Positions 16,798 through 25,818 are shown, counted from the stretch's first letter. The stretch is 64,000 nt of DNA from JBNKVT01 sp050299335 (GCA_050299335.1 JBNKVT010000033.1:1-64000); one strand, 5' to 3'. Program-made: numbers and translations. Notes: a model not told the origin generated them from the sequence alone.

Positions 16798-17766
16798 ATG
16801 CAGAACGCCGAAACGGTCACTTTCGCCCAGTCGAGCCTCGACCGTGCGGCGCATCTTCGCGAGGATGATACTGCACTTTCGCGCCTCCGCGCCGATCCCG
16901 CCGCCCGCGCCCTGCCGCTTTGGCGTGGCAAGCCCTTGGTGACACAGGACGCGGCGCTGCATCTGGCCTGGCTGCCGCTCGACGCACCGGTGCTGGACGA
17001 GGCCGTGGAGGCTCCGATCTTTCTCGGCCTCGAAGACGGTGCCCCGCGCTTTGCCTATGATATCTCGGCGTGGGACGACCCCGCGGCCGATCCCGTCCAG
17101 CTCGGCCGGTTTCTGGACCAAAGCGCCAACGCCCACCCGTCGCTACCCGAGAGCCAGAGGTTCCTGGATTTGCGGGGTATCATGGCCGCGTTGCCCCCCG
17201 AGGAAGCCGGCAATGCCGCGACGGCAAAAGGCATCTTCGCGTGGCACGATACCCACCGGTTCTGCGCCCGCTGCGGCGCGCCCTCCGAGACCAGCATGGC
17301 CGGCTGGCAGCGGCGTTGCATCGATTGCGGTGCCTTTCATTTCCCGCGCACCGATCCCGTGGTCATCATGCTGATCCTGCACGGCAATGACGTGCTTCTG
17401 GGGCGGTCTCCGGGATGGCCCGAGGGCATGTATTCGCTGCTGGCGGGTTTCATGGAGCCGGGAGAAAGCATCGAAGCGGCGGTGCGGCGGGAGGTCATGG
17501 AGGAGAGCGCGGTCGAGGTCGGCCCTGTCCGCTATCTGTCCTCGCAGCCCTGGCCCTTCCCCTCCTCGCTGATGATCGGCTGTGTGGGCGAGGCCGTCAG
17601 CCGCGACATCCGGCCGGACCCGAATGAGATTGAAGACGCGCTCTGGGTTGGCCGCGAAGAGATCCTGGCGTCGTTTCACGAGGAAACCCCCCGTATCAGG
17701 CCGGCCCGCAAGGGCTCGATCGCGCATTTCCTGATCACGCGCTGGCTGCAGGACAGGCTGGATTGA
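16798..17766 (+). CDS. nudC: NAD(+) diphosphatase / NAD-capped RNA decapping hydrolase
   Basis: Cleaves NADH to NMNH and AMP and removes NAD caps from RNA. The product (322 residues) has the zinc ribbon FCARCG...RRCIDCG, the Nudix box GFMEPGESIEAAVRREVMEES and, after it, SQPWPFPSS, the signature that separates NADH pyrophosphatases from other Nudix enzymes. The start ATG 16798 has AGGAGA five bases before it; an upstream GTG at 16774 is less likely. The SRPBCC gene follows after one base. Confidence 0.95.
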   Translation: MQNAETVTFAQSSLDRAAHLREDDTALSRLRADPAARALPLWRGKPLVTQDAALHLAWLPLDAPVLDEAVEAPIFLGLEDGAPRFAYDISAWDDPAADPVQLGRFLDQSANAHPSLPESQRFLDLRGIMAALPPEEAGNAATAKGIFAWHDTHRFCARCGAPSETSMAGWQRRCIDCGAFHFPRTDPVVIMLILHGNDVLLGRSPGWPEGMYSLLAGFMEPGESIEAAVRREVMEESAVEVGPVRYLSSQPWPFPSSLMIGCVGEAVSRDIRPDPNEIEDALWVGREEILASFHEETPRIRPARKGSIAHFLITRWLQDRLD

Positions 17767-17767
17767 G

Positions 17768-18241
17768 ATGGACTTCTCCGCCGAACAGAATGTGCGTGTC
17801 CCTTCCGAATTCGCCTTCCGCAAGGCGACCGATCACGCGTTCTTCGCCCGCCTGGCGCGTGATCGCGGCGTGGCGATGGAGCCGCTCGTCCCCTTCACCC
17901 GGCTTGCCGAGGGTTGCGGATGGCGGGTAGCAGGAACTATCCGCGATCGCCAGATCGACTGCGACCTGGTCATCGACGAATTTGACCCAGGGAAGGCCTT
18001 CGCAATACGCACCCATTACCGGGGCGCCGATCTGTTCCTTGCCGTGGAATTCGAGAGCCTCGGCGGACGGGGCAGCCGCCTTTATGCGGATCTCAGCGTC
18101 GAAGCCCGGACCCTGCCGGCCCGTCTGGCCTTGAAGGCGGCATCCCTGACCAGAGGACGTCTGGAGAAACGCTTCCGCCGCTCCGTCCGGCGGGCGGCTC
18201 TGTGGCTGGAGGCGGAGCACGCCGCCGAGACCGGGGCCTGA
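17768..18241 (+). CDS. SRPBCC (START-like) superfamily protein
   Basis: A 157-residue protein with a helix-grip fold: an initial beta strand (NVRVPSEFAFRKATD), a loop with RGVAMEPL, alternating strands and a long C-terminal helix rich in Arg (RGRLEKRFRRSVRRAALWL). The ligand is unknown. It begins one base after the nudC stop and is probably co-transcribed with it. It is the last chromosomal gene before the left end of the integrated element. Confidence 0.7.
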   Translation: MDFSAEQNVRVPSEFAFRKATDHAFFARLARDRGVAMEPLVPFTRLAEGCGWRVAGTIRDRQIDCDLVIDEFDPGKAFAIRTHYRGADLFLAVEFESLGGRGSRLYADLSVEARTLPARLALKAASLTRGRLEKRFRRSVRRAALWLEAEHAAETGA

Positions 18242-18267
18242 CGGTGCCATGCGTCGCTGCGAGAAGG

Positions 18268-18314
18268 ATGGTGCCCGGGGGCGGAATCGAACCACCGACA
18301 CGAGGATTTTCAAT
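18268..18314. repeat. attL: 47-bp copy of the tRNA-Phe 3' half
   Basis: The 47 bases repeat exactly at 32731-32777, where they form the 3' half of the intact tRNA-Phe gene from the CCA end through the T arm and variable loop to the anticodon. The 5' half is absent here, so this is not a working tRNA. It marks the left junction of the integrated element. Confidence 0.93.
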
Positions 18315-18518
18315 TAGCCTTGTGATCCGCGCACGCTGTCTCAGTGTCGCTCAACCTGCAACGTAGCCGATTGAAAACCTTGACCTTTGCGCTTGTCAGA
18401 TCGTCTCGATCCGTCTCGCGCCGGAGCAATCAAGCACGCCGCTCCTGCTACCCCAGCGATACCCCAACACATCCACTCACGAGAAAACACCTGCGCAAAC
18501 GCGAACCCTCTCGGAACA

Positions 18519-18677
18519 CTATTGCGACGGATCAATGTATTCCCGTAGTATTAGCCAGATACGGAGAATAAGGGAAAGAACGGCGACGAGTGTACGTACG
18601 AAGAGCATAATGAATACCCATCTGCGACGTTTCTTAGTGCGGGTGGTCGAGGACTTCGGTTGCTGTGCAAGTGACAT
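18519..18677 (-). CDS. Small single-pass membrane protein
   Basis: A 52-residue frame starting MSLAQQPKSSTTRTKKRRRW followed by one hydrophobic helix (VFIMLFVRTLVAVLSLILRIWLIL). The Lys/Arg cluster before the helix predicts an N-in orientation. GGAG lies seven bases before the ATG at 18677. Small membrane proteins of this kind occur in mobile elements, sometimes as toxins, but no family is recognised. Confidence 0.4.
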   Translation of the reverse strand: MSLAQQPKSSTTRTKKRRRWVFIMLFVRTLVAVLSLILRIWLILREYIDPSQ

Positions 18678-18812
18678 GTTGGACTCCGTCTGTAGCTTCC
18701 GCGCACAGCCGTCTGAACTCATCGAGCGATCAGAAGAATGCGCCTAACATGGTTGCCTTAGACCGAAGGCTCGGCTCTCATCTCCCCAGCGCAACCCTAG
18801 CAAGGCTCAAAA

Positions 18813-20240
18813 TTGTTTGGAGCACCGCCACCACTAGACGCCAAGAACTGGCCGTTCTTCGCAATTCTGACGTTTGCGATGAACGCTGGTCTCGGCCTTG
18901 ATGTGGACCGATGGCGTCGAAGCTCTTGGAGGAACTCCGATCTAGCGCGTGCCTCAGAGGAAAAGAACAAGAACTACCCGTTTTCGGTCAAAAACGTCGA
19001 GAATTGGAAGAGCGGAACAGATGTACCTGACGCGCACTTCGAAACGCTTCTTTCAGTGCTTACTGACTACGAACCAGATCACGTAAGAGACAAATGGCGT
19101 AGTGCAATTAGATGGAGCCGGGACTCCGATGCAAAACGGACAAGGGAAGTTCGTCAGCGAGCATATCGTATCTTCAAGAGTGGTAACGGGTCTTCAGTAA
19201 TCACTGACTTCCAACCAAGCCAATTCCAAATAAGCGCAGGCTTGATACTTTCAGGCTTCAAGAACAGTGCACTGGACGCGCCTCTATTGGTGTCGCACTT
19301 GTTCGAATTAGGAGCGAGGCCGGTGGTATTTGAGCGCATCCACGACCTCCTTCACGCTGATAAAGCATTCATTCTCGATGAAGTGGCTATGGAACTCGAT
19401 GATTCTGGGCTACTGTCCGAATCTTGGCAGCTCCGCAGATTCATAGCAAAGTCTATTGGTGCTGGATTTCCCGGTGACAAAGAAGTTATCGAGAGACCGC
19501 TTGTTCAGGAACTACGGAACTTCCAGTCGGGTTCTCAGTTGGCTCCGCTCTTGGTTGGTCCTGTTGTAGACTTCGCACCTGATCTGGCTGGAAAATTTCT
19601 AAAGAGTCTTCCGGAACAATTCCGTGAGAACCCGCAGCTTTCATGGGAGTTTCATCGAAATATAGCTAGCCTGCAGGAAACCCCCAGCGACACGCCACTG
19701 TTGCCCGATTTTCGTGGCCTCTATGCCGAATTCGAACCCCCAAAGAGTAAGCAAACATTATCCGACCAGCTTGAGTTTCTTCTGACAACAACTGATAGCC
19801 GCAGTGGACCTGCGGGCAGGTATGGCGTAGCGCTAGATATGCTTCGTTCGGTCCTCGAAAACCGTAGCGATATGTACGTCATCGAGGCAATTCAGGAATT
19901 ATATAAATCTCGAAATGAAGGTGTGCGCTGGTGTTCAGTAAAGTATGTTTCGGAGATTTACCAAAGGCGCGTCTTTTCGCGAGCACAGAACACGTCCTTG
20001 GCAAGGATGATGTCAAAAGACAATAACCCTTGGGTGCTCAGGGAGCTTTGCGATTTTCTTGCCACAGCTGCACCTGACATCGAGGAGCAAAGTCGAGAAG
20101 AAATTTTGCGAAATATGCACAGTACGATAATGCACCACACGAGGGTCGGAGTGCCCCCTGAGGCAACTCTTCCGAGCTTTTTGCGCTTAGTGTACTGCTG
20201 GCCATCGACTCTATATCTTTTTCGCGTCGATATGGTCTAG
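18813..20240 (+). CDS. Unknown 475-residue island protein, HTH-like N-terminus
   Basis: The start may be TTG 18813 or ATG 18879. The N-terminal 80 residues contain a helical module (NSDLARASEEKN, then VKNVENWKSGTDVPDAHFETLLSVL) that resembles a winged or XRE-type helix-turn-helix. The rest is helical with short repeating blocks such as LVSHLFELGARPVVFERIHDLL, possibly HEAT-like. There is no signal peptide or membrane helix. Codon use is AT-rich compared with the chromosome. It is convergent with the cupin-like gene and overlaps it by four bases. Its position at the element's edge suggests cargo, possibly defence, but this is not shown. Confidence 0.6.
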   Translation: MFGAPPPLDAKNWPFFAILTFAMNAGLGLDVDRWRRSSWRNSDLARASEEKNKNYPFSVKNVENWKSGTDVPDAHFETLLSVLTDYEPDHVRDKWRSAIRWSRDSDAKRTREVRQRAYRIFKSGNGSSVITDFQPSQFQISAGLILSGFKNSALDAPLLVSHLFELGARPVVFERIHDLLHADKAFILDEVAMELDDSGLLSESWQLRRFIAKSIGAGFPGDKEVIERPLVQELRNFQSGSQLAPLLVGPVVDFAPDLAGKFLKSLPEQFRENPQLSWEFHRNIASLQETPSDTPLLPDFRGLYAEFEPPKSKQTLSDQLEFLLTTTDSRSGPAGRYGVALDMLRSVLENRSDMYVIEAIQELYKSRNEGVRWCSVKYVSEIYQRRVFSRAQNTSLARMMSKDNNPWVLRELCDFLATAAPDIEEQSREEILRNMHSTIMHHTRVGVPPEATLPSFLRLVYCWPSTLYLFRVDMV

Positions 20241-20860
20241 GATAAGCTAGAAATGATTTCCTTAACCTCGGCCATACCTATTGGTGGACTTAACACTTCT
20301 TGACCGTCAGGGGAGTAGCGGTTCGCATAAACTAATGCAGTGTCCGGTGCATGTCGGCGGTCTGCAATGAACAACGTAACAACCTCGGAGGCCATCGGCT
20401 TTGAAGAGTGTAGCCTGTCAAATTTGTGACCGTACCGATCGCCTGGTCCATACAAACGCCGTTCCACAACAGAAAGCTTTGCAGAGCCGAGAGATTGGAG
20501 TGAATAGGCTTTTCTGGTTCCACGGCGATTGTAGAGAAATTTCTGAATCTCTACCCCATCTTCACGCTCAACGAATACCTTATCTTCGACAGACCCGGTC
20601 AACACGGTTGATGTCAAATCGAAACAGTGTGAATGAATATTTGACTCAACACTGACATCCTTCCAAACATGCAGCCTAAGTGCTAATGATTTGTCTTCTG
20701 CCTCCAATAGTGTAACTTTACGAAATCCATTCTCGTGGACGTAAGACTTAGCCAGATTTATTTCTTGATCAGCTTTTATGAGATCAAGCGCTTGTTGCTT
20801 GAAGTGATTCTTGTCAAGAAACCAAGCCTTCGCGAGTTGTTCGTAAATGCCAAAGATCAT
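20237..20860 (-). CDS. Cupin-like island protein
   Basis: A 207-residue protein. The first 70 residues are helical. The second part looks like a cupin barrel: LRLHVWKDVSVESNIHSHCFDLTSTVLTGSV has the H-x-H and G of a metal-binding motif 1, and GDRYGHKFDRLHS with VVTLFIADRR fits the second motif. The catalytic role is unknown; cysteine-dioxygenase-like and sugar-binding cupins have similar layouts. It starts three bases after the deaminase-fold gene, so the two form an operon. Confidence 0.5.
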   Translation of the reverse strand: MIFGIYEQLAKAWFLDKNHFKQQALDLIKADQEINLAKSYVHENGFRKVTLLEAEDKSLALRLHVWKDVSVESNIHSHCFDLTSTVLTGSVEDKVFVEREDGVEIQKFLYNRRGTRKAYSLQSLGSAKLSVVERRLYGPGDRYGHKFDRLHSSKPMASEVVTLFIADRRHAPDTALVYANRYSPDGQEVLSPPIGMAEVKEIISSLS

Positions 20861-20863
20861 CTT

Positions 20864-21355
20864 TCACTCGACAAAAGGGAAGCGTTTATGGTGATCACTG
20901 TCGAATGGTCTTGTCTCAAAGCCAATTTCCAAGAATACTGCATGAGCTAATATTTCACCTTTGTGTGGTCTCGGGGTGTCAATTTTCGCACTAACTTCAA
21001 GCACTATTGGCGTTGGAACGGATTGGCCGAATCCGGGAGAGATGAAGCTAGAACTACCTAGGCAGTCAATACCCTGTCGCGCTAATTTTGACTTAGTGGA
21101 AATCAGCCCAAAGATTCCCCAAGACAATTTCAGCTTTTCCATGCTCGTCGCTAAATAAAATTCGTTTGCCAGTAGTTTGTCGTCTGTCTCTTCAAGTTCT
21201 TCCCGAGTCGTCAATCCTTTCTCATTTATCTTAACTCTCCATAGGCCTTCTAAACGCAGGGGTAGATATATTTGTCTATGCGATGTGCCGGATACAACTT
21301 GGAGAGCAGGGCCTCCTTGCCGAGAAAGCTCTGCTTCTACGTCGATCATCTTCAT
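20864..21355 (-). CDS. dCTP deaminase/dUTPase-superfamily protein
   Basis: A 163-residue protein. The segment STKSKLARQGIDCLG...FISPGF...PIVLEVSAKI...HKGEILAHAVFLEI aligns with E. coli dCTP deaminase motifs RSSLARLG, IDPGW and VLEFYN: LAR-x-G, S/D-PGF and the Glu in VLE are kept, while the first Arg of RSSLAR is Lys. This fold deaminates dCTP or hydrolyses dUTP. In a mobile element it could alter nucleotide pools during phage infection or protect the element. ATG 21355 has GGAG six bases before it. A regulatory rather than enzymatic role is possible given the Lys substitution. Confidence 0.62.
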   Translation of the reverse strand: MKMIDVEAELSRQGGPALQVVSGTSHRQIYLPLRLEGLWRVKINEKGLTTREELEETDDKLLANEFYLATSMEKLKLSWGIFGLISTKSKLARQGIDCLGSSSFISPGFGQSVPTPIVLEVSAKIDTPRPHKGEILAHAVFLEIGFETRPFDSDHHKRFPFVE

Positions 21356-21535
21356 TTCAGGCTCCACAGTTCACAGTCAGCGATGGGACTACAATGCCCG
21401 CGTAAGTAGGTGGGAGCGAATATTCTATTGGAGATGTTAGAGTTATCTTCACTTCAGCACAAGTCGATCCAAAACCCTGCAAACCCTCTAGGGTTGTCCC
21501 TGACGTGGCTCATCCGCCCATCTTATCATGGGCTC

Positions 21536-22759
21536 ATGAAACGCAAGCTCACCACCAAGTTCATCGAAGGCCAGAAGCCCGACCCGTCGAAACGTCTCGA
21601 TTTCCGTGACGAATTGATGCCGGGCCTCGTCGTGCGCATCAGTAAGTCCGGGACCAAGACGTTCTGCCTTCACAAGCGCATAAACGGCAAGATGCGTCGC
21701 CTGACCATCGGTCGGTTCGGCGTCGTGTCGCTGGCCGAGGCGCGTGAACGGGTGCGACAAGTTCTCTACGAAATTGAGACGGGCCGGTTCGAGGATCGCA
21801 CCGGCATCGAGGTCGAGACAAAGCCGACGCTGGGCGACGTGATCCCCGATTACATCGAGAAGCACGCCAAGGTTCACAACCGTGACTGGAAGCGCAAGGA
21901 AGCCCTGCTGGCGAAATTCACGAACCTGCACGGCAAACGGATCGACGAAATCAAGCGTGCCGATGTCGTGAAAGCCTGCGACGTGATCCAAAAATCCGCG
22001 CCGGTCAGCGCGAACCGGGCGTTGGCCCACCTCAAGCACCTGATGGGCTGGTGCGTCGAGCGCGGCATGATCGATGCCTCGCCCATCGCCGGGATGAAAC
22101 CGTTGTCCAAGGAACGGTCGCGCGAGCGTGTGCTGGCCGACGATGAGCTGGGCGCGCTGTGGACGGCCTGTGACGCCGAAGGCTATCCTTTCGGGGATTG
22201 CATGAAACTGCTGATGCTCTGCGGCCAGAGACGCGCCGAGGTCGCAGAAATGCGCTGGTCGGAAATCGACCTCGAAAAACGCCTGTGGACCCTGCCTTCG
22301 CAGCGCGCGAAGAACGGCAGGCAGCACACCGTGCCGATCACCGACGCGATGCTGGACGTCCTGCGCAGGGTGCCGAGGTTCCTTGGGTCGGATTACGTGT
22401 TCACGACCACCGGCAAATCGCCCGTGTCGGGGTTCGGTCGCCTGAAAGACCGGCTCGACAAGGCACTGCCCGAGGGAACGGAGCCGTGGATCATTCACGA
22501 CCTACGCCGCACGATGTCCACGAACATGGCAATGCTGGGCGTTCCGCAGCCCGTCACTGAAGCACTACTCAACCACAAGACGGGTGTGGTCTCAGGCGTG
22601 GCCGCTATTTACAATGTCTATTCATACGCGGACGAGAAGCGCGAGGCATTGGGCAAGTGGAACCGGCATCTGGGATCAATGCTCGTCAAGAGGGAGGAAG
22701 CGTCTTGTCAGGGAACGACCACGATGACGCAGCCTCGCAGACGAGAACACGTCTCTTAG
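21536..22759 (+). CDS. int: Tyrosine-type site-specific integrase
   Basis: A 407-residue integrase. The N-terminal arm-binding domain (DUF4102 type, MKRKLTTKFIEGQ) is followed by a SAM-like core-binding domain around residues 110-200. The catalytic domain has Arg in LCGQRRAEVAEMRWSEID, HDLRR (H-x-x-R), and the tyrosine in the final SGVAAIYNVYSYADEKREAL segment. The 47-bp direct repeat overlapping tRNA-Phe is its likely target. The start MKRKL was chosen by homology; there is no clear ribosome binding site, and upstream frames lack family sequence. The next gene starts inside its 3' end. Confidence 0.93.
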   Translation: MKRKLTTKFIEGQKPDPSKRLDFRDELMPGLVVRISKSGTKTFCLHKRINGKMRRLTIGRFGVVSLAEARERVRQVLYEIETGRFEDRTGIEVETKPTLGDVIPDYIEKHAKVHNRDWKRKEALLAKFTNLHGKRIDEIKRADVVKACDVIQKSAPVSANRALAHLKHLMGWCVERGMIDASPIAGMKPLSKERSRERVLADDELGALWTACDAEGYPFGDCMKLLMLCGQRRAEVAEMRWSEIDLEKRLWTLPSQRAKNGRQHTVPITDAMLDVLRRVPRFLGSDYVFTTTGKSPVSGFGRLKDRLDKALPEGTEPWIIHDLRRTMSTNMAMLGVPQPVTEALLNHKTGVVSGVAAIYNVYSYADEKREALGKWNRHLGSMLVKREEASCQGTTTMTQPRRREHVS

Positions 22760-23277
22760 ATATCCTGCTGCTGAGGATCATCGCAGCGCACGCGCCAAGT
22801 AAACCCGGCGAAACCAATGACGAACGGCTTAAGCAGGCCAAGGCCGCCTTGTTTGGAGATAATCCCGACCTAGGACGCGCCACGGTGGACGATGACAAGG
22901 CGCTGTTTTTGATCGCGCAGGTCCAGCTGTCGGACCATTGGCCATCCCTCACGCACGACCTTCAGGCGGCCGCATCGCGTTTGAAAGGCGAAGCTTTCGA
23001 TAGGGAAGCGCCTGATACACCGAAAGTAAAAAGCCAGCGGGCGGCTATCATGGAAGTCATTGAGAATGCCGATTTGGGCGAAGGGGCCAAGCACTCCTAC
23101 GAAGCCGCTTATCGGAGAATTAAGAGAAAGCTCGACAACCAGACTTTATCACTCGGAGACCTTCTTGAAATCGAACAACTCGGGGACGGAATGCACGAGG
23201 GTCTACAGATCATTGAACAGATAATTGAATTGCTCGGAAAACTCGGCGTCGAGATGGGACAAAATAGGCCGAGATAA
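22705..23277 (+). CDS. Unknown helical island protein
   Basis: A TTG at 22705 with AGGGAGGAAG seven bases before it gives a 190-residue protein starting LSGNDHDDAASQTRTR; this start overlaps the integrase by 55 bases. The sequence is acidic and almost entirely helical, with a Lys-rich middle (AAYRRIKRKLDNQTLSLGDLLEIEQLG). Coding character is clear, but no family is recognised. The overlap with int suggests a coupled product such as an excision or copy-control factor (inference). Confidence 0.6.
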   Translation: MSGNDHDDAASQTRTRLLDILLLRIIAAHAPSKPGETNDERLKQAKAALFGDNPDLGRATVDDDKALFLIAQVQLSDHWPSLTHDLQAAASRLKGEAFDREAPDTPKVKSQRAAIMEVIENADLGEGAKHSYEAAYRRIKRKLDNQTLSLGDLLEIEQLGDGMHEGLQIIEQIIELLGKLGVEMGQNRPR

Positions 23278-23339
23278 ATACGAAGCGTAGTGGCGAAAAT
23301 TGCAATAAATGGAAGGCCTCTGTGACAAAGGAGGCCGAC

Positions 23340-23591
23340 ATGAACTACGATGCAAACAGACCGATCACCCCACACGACGCGCCGAACAAGAGGCTGGCCA
23401 CGCGCGTTGACCTGAAGCGCATGGGCATCACACTGAGCAACACAACGTTATTGAGGCTGGAGGCGCGGGGACGTTTCCCACGCCGGTTGAGAATTGGTGG
23501 TACGACCGTTGCGTGGCTCATGTCCGAGATCGACGACTGGCTTGCAGAGCGTGCCGAAGAACGCGCCCGCACATATTACGCCGACTACTGA
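23340..23591 (+). CDS. AlpA-like helix-turn-helix regulator
   Basis: An 83-residue protein with the AlpA/excisionase layout: LATRVDLKRMGITLSNTTLLRLEARGRFPRRLRIGGTTVAWLMSEIDDWLAERAEER. ATG 23340 has AAGGAGG five bases upstream. AlpA-type proteins of P4-like elements activate integrase expression or aid excision. The position between int and the replication gene fits that role. Confidence 0.82.
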   Translation: MNYDANRPITPHDAPNKRLATRVDLKRMGITLSNTTLLRLEARGRFPRRLRIGGTTVAWLMSEIDDWLAERAEERARTYYADY

Positions 23592-23614
23592 TCACCTAGA
23601 CAAGGAGAACTGAG

Positions 23615-25387
23615 ATGCGAAAAGCATTTCGCTTCGAGGGTGACATGTTGTCGTCCTCGGTTGTCAAAGCCGCGCTCGCTTGGGCGCGGCAAGGCGGCAA
23701 AATTGTCGTCCTGCATGGCATTGACGATGACGGCCAATGCACGTGTGGCAGGACCGATTGCAAAAGCCCGGGCAAGCACCCTGTCGCGGAGTTGTTTCCA
23801 AAGGGGCAGCATAGCGCCACGAGTAGCACGGCCAATATCCGCCGCGCGTTCAAGAAGTACCCTCGGGCAAACTTCGGCGTGATCCTTCCACCGGGGCTGG
23901 TTGTGCTCGATGTTGACGGCCCAGAGGGGGCCGAAACCTTCAAGAAGTTGAACCTGCCACCCACCCTGTCTGTCCGCACCGGTCGCGGGACACACTACTA
24001 TTTCCGCGCCACGGAGGCGCTGCCCAAGAAGAAGGCGCATCTTCCCGGCATCGATATCAAGGACAACGCCAACGGGTATCTTGTCGGAGCACCCAGCATG
24101 CACAAATGTGGTCGTCGGTATCGTGTTCGGCGCGGGAAAACCCCTGTTGCGATGTTGCCCGCTGACTTCGTGCAGTCCTTGGCCGTCACCGGGACACGTA
24201 CCGCCCGGTTCGACGCGGATGCCGCATTCAAGGCTGGGGGCCGGAACAACGAACTGACCAAGATCGCCGGTTCACTCAGGTTTCGCGGTCTGACCGAAAC
24301 CGCCATTGCCGGCGCGTTGCAGGCAATCAATGCGGCGACTTGTCGCCCGCCACTCGATGTTGATGAAGTGGAAGGGATCGCATCAAGTGTTGCCCGATAC
24401 GACGCTGGACACGAAAATGCCTTCGGCTGGCTCGGCGAAGTCGAGGAATCTGAGCCGCAATTCCTTGCCTATCCTTACATTGTCAAGGGCGCGATCACTA
24501 TTCTTGATGGCAATATGGGTCAAGGGAAGTCCACATTTACATGTGCCATCGCTGCAGCGGTCACGACCGGCGAACCGCCTCCTTTCGTCGATGAAATCGA
24601 ACAAGGAACGGTGTTGTTCATGTCTGCTGAGGACGACCCTTCTAGGGTTCTGAAACCCAGGTTAATGAAGGCCGGAGCAGACGTGTCGAAAGTACGATAT
24701 CAGGATGAGCTGTTCACACTTGATGAGCGCGGTCTTGCACTTGTCCGGCGCGAACTAACGGCCAACACCCCGGCCCTAGTCATCATAGATCCGATCATTG
24801 CGTTCATGCAGGAAGGTGCCAACGGGAACAACGCCGCCGAGACCATGCATTTTATGATGGAGCTGGATCAATTGGCGCGAGACTTTGACACCGCGATCTT
24901 GATTGTGCGGCATTTGCGCAAGGCGCGGGCGGACCACGTAATGCACCAAGGAATTGGGTCGATTGCGATATCCGCTCGGGTGCGTTCTGGGCTGATCCTT
25001 GCGCCGCATCCTGATGATCCACGCAGACGCGCCATCGTCCATGCGAAGTCGAACTATTCCGAAACTGGCCCGGCGATTGTCTTCGAAATGCAAAGCGAGG
25101 GGCCTCGCACGCATCCCAAAATAGTTTGGCACCCGTGCGACAAAGAGCTGACTGCCGCTGAGTTGCTGGCGCCGCCAGAGGCGGAACGTGGACGGCCCTC
25201 AAAGGAGAGGGACACGGCAACAGCGTGGTTGGAAAGTGTTCTGCGCAAAGGGCCGGTCAGGAAGAAGGTGCTGGACGGAATGGCCGACGCAAATGGGATC
25301 ACCATGGCAACCCTTCGCCGTGCCGGAGACACGCTCGGTATCGTTAAGTCGAAAGACGGTAAAGCGTCGGTTTGGGCGCTGCCCTAA
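23615..25387 (+). CDS. Primase-polymerase fused to RepA-type helicase
   Basis: A 590-residue replication protein. The N-terminal half is a bifunctional DNA primase/polymerase domain: GKHPVAELFPKG, NFGVILPPGLVVLDVDG (catalytic D-x-D), TGRGTHYYFRA and GIDIKDNANGYLVGAPS. The C-terminal half is a hexameric RepA/DnaB-like ATPase: Walker A GNMGQGKST, Walker B LVIIDPI, and RHLRKARADH. The tail resembles a winged helix (PVRKKVLDGMADANGITMATLRRAG). Such fusions drive autonomous replication of satellites and plasmids. A ribosome binding site (AAGGAG) precedes the ATG. A long nested inverted repeat follows the stop. Confidence 0.88.
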   Translation: MRKAFRFEGDMLSSSVVKAALAWARQGGKIVVLHGIDDDGQCTCGRTDCKSPGKHPVAELFPKGQHSATSSTANIRRAFKKYPRANFGVILPPGLVVLDVDGPEGAETFKKLNLPPTLSVRTGRGTHYYFRATEALPKKKAHLPGIDIKDNANGYLVGAPSMHKCGRRYRVRRGKTPVAMLPADFVQSLAVTGTRTARFDADAAFKAGGRNNELTKIAGSLRFRGLTETAIAGALQAINAATCRPPLDVDEVEGIASSVARYDAGHENAFGWLGEVEESEPQFLAYPYIVKGAITILDGNMGQGKSTFTCAIAAAVTTGEPPPFVDEIEQGTVLFMSAEDDPSRVLKPRLMKAGADVSKVRYQDELFTLDERGLALVRRELTANTPALVIIDPIIAFMQEGANGNNAAETMHFMMELDQLARDFDTAILIVRHLRKARADHVMHQGIGSIAISARVRSGLILAPHPDDPRRRAIVHAKSNYSETGPAIVFEMQSEGPRTHPKIVWHPCDKELTAAELLAPPEAERGRPSKERDTATAWLESVLRKGPVRKKVLDGMADANGITMATLRRAGDTLGIVKSKDGKASVWALP

Positions 25388-25401
25388 TCAATGCACCAAG
25401 T

Positions 25402-25447
25402 TCACTTGCTCACAATTCGCACATGTGTGGAATTTTTGAGCAAGTGA
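25402..25447. repeat. Nested inverted repeat after the replication gene
   Basis: Perfect 11-base arms TCACTTGCTCA and TGAGCAAGTGA enclose inner arms AATTC/GAATT and a central CACATGTG palindrome. It may be a transcription end, a RepA/PrimPol recognition site or an origin element; position just 15 bases past the gene fits all three. Confidence 0.6.
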
Positions 25448-25521
25448 TTGTCCCCCAAGAGCGACGCGCGCCCTCATTTCGGAGGTGCGGCGCGAAGTAG
25501 ATACGAAGGAAATCCGAAAAA

Positions 25522-25818
25522 ATGACCAAACATGAAAAAATGCAGAGCCGCCTAAAAGCTAGTATTAACAATGCAATTCTGGACTGCGGCGAAATCGATG
25601 GAACCAATGACACTGCGCTCACCAATACCGATGTTGTAGAGGCCTTGCTGGAACTCACTGGCCTATATGCATCAGTTCATGGCTTTGAAAGTTGCTCACG
25701 GACCGATCTCGCGTTCAAGCATGCGCTCACGATCATGGCGCACATCGAGAGATATCAGGAGTTGCGACGGAAGGGAAAACTGCCGTTCAAGGTCATCCCC
25801 CGCGCCAAGATCAACTGA
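25522..25818 (+). CDS. Unknown small island protein
   Basis: A 98-residue protein starting MTKHEKMQSRLKASINNAIL, with AAGGAAAT nine bases before the ATG. It is mostly helical and has no membrane segment. The composition is coding-like. No family is recognised; the location downstream of the replication gene suggests an accessory phage or satellite protein. Confidence 0.5.
   Translation: MTKHEKMQSRLKASINNAILDCGEIDGTNDTALTNTDVVEALLELTGLYASVHGFESCSRTDLAFKHALTIMAHIERYQELRRKGKLPFKVIPRAKIN

Noticed and set aside
18268..18314. A second tRNA-Phe gene
   Set aside because: Only the 3' half is present; the D arm and 5' acceptor are missing, so it is an attachment-site remnant.
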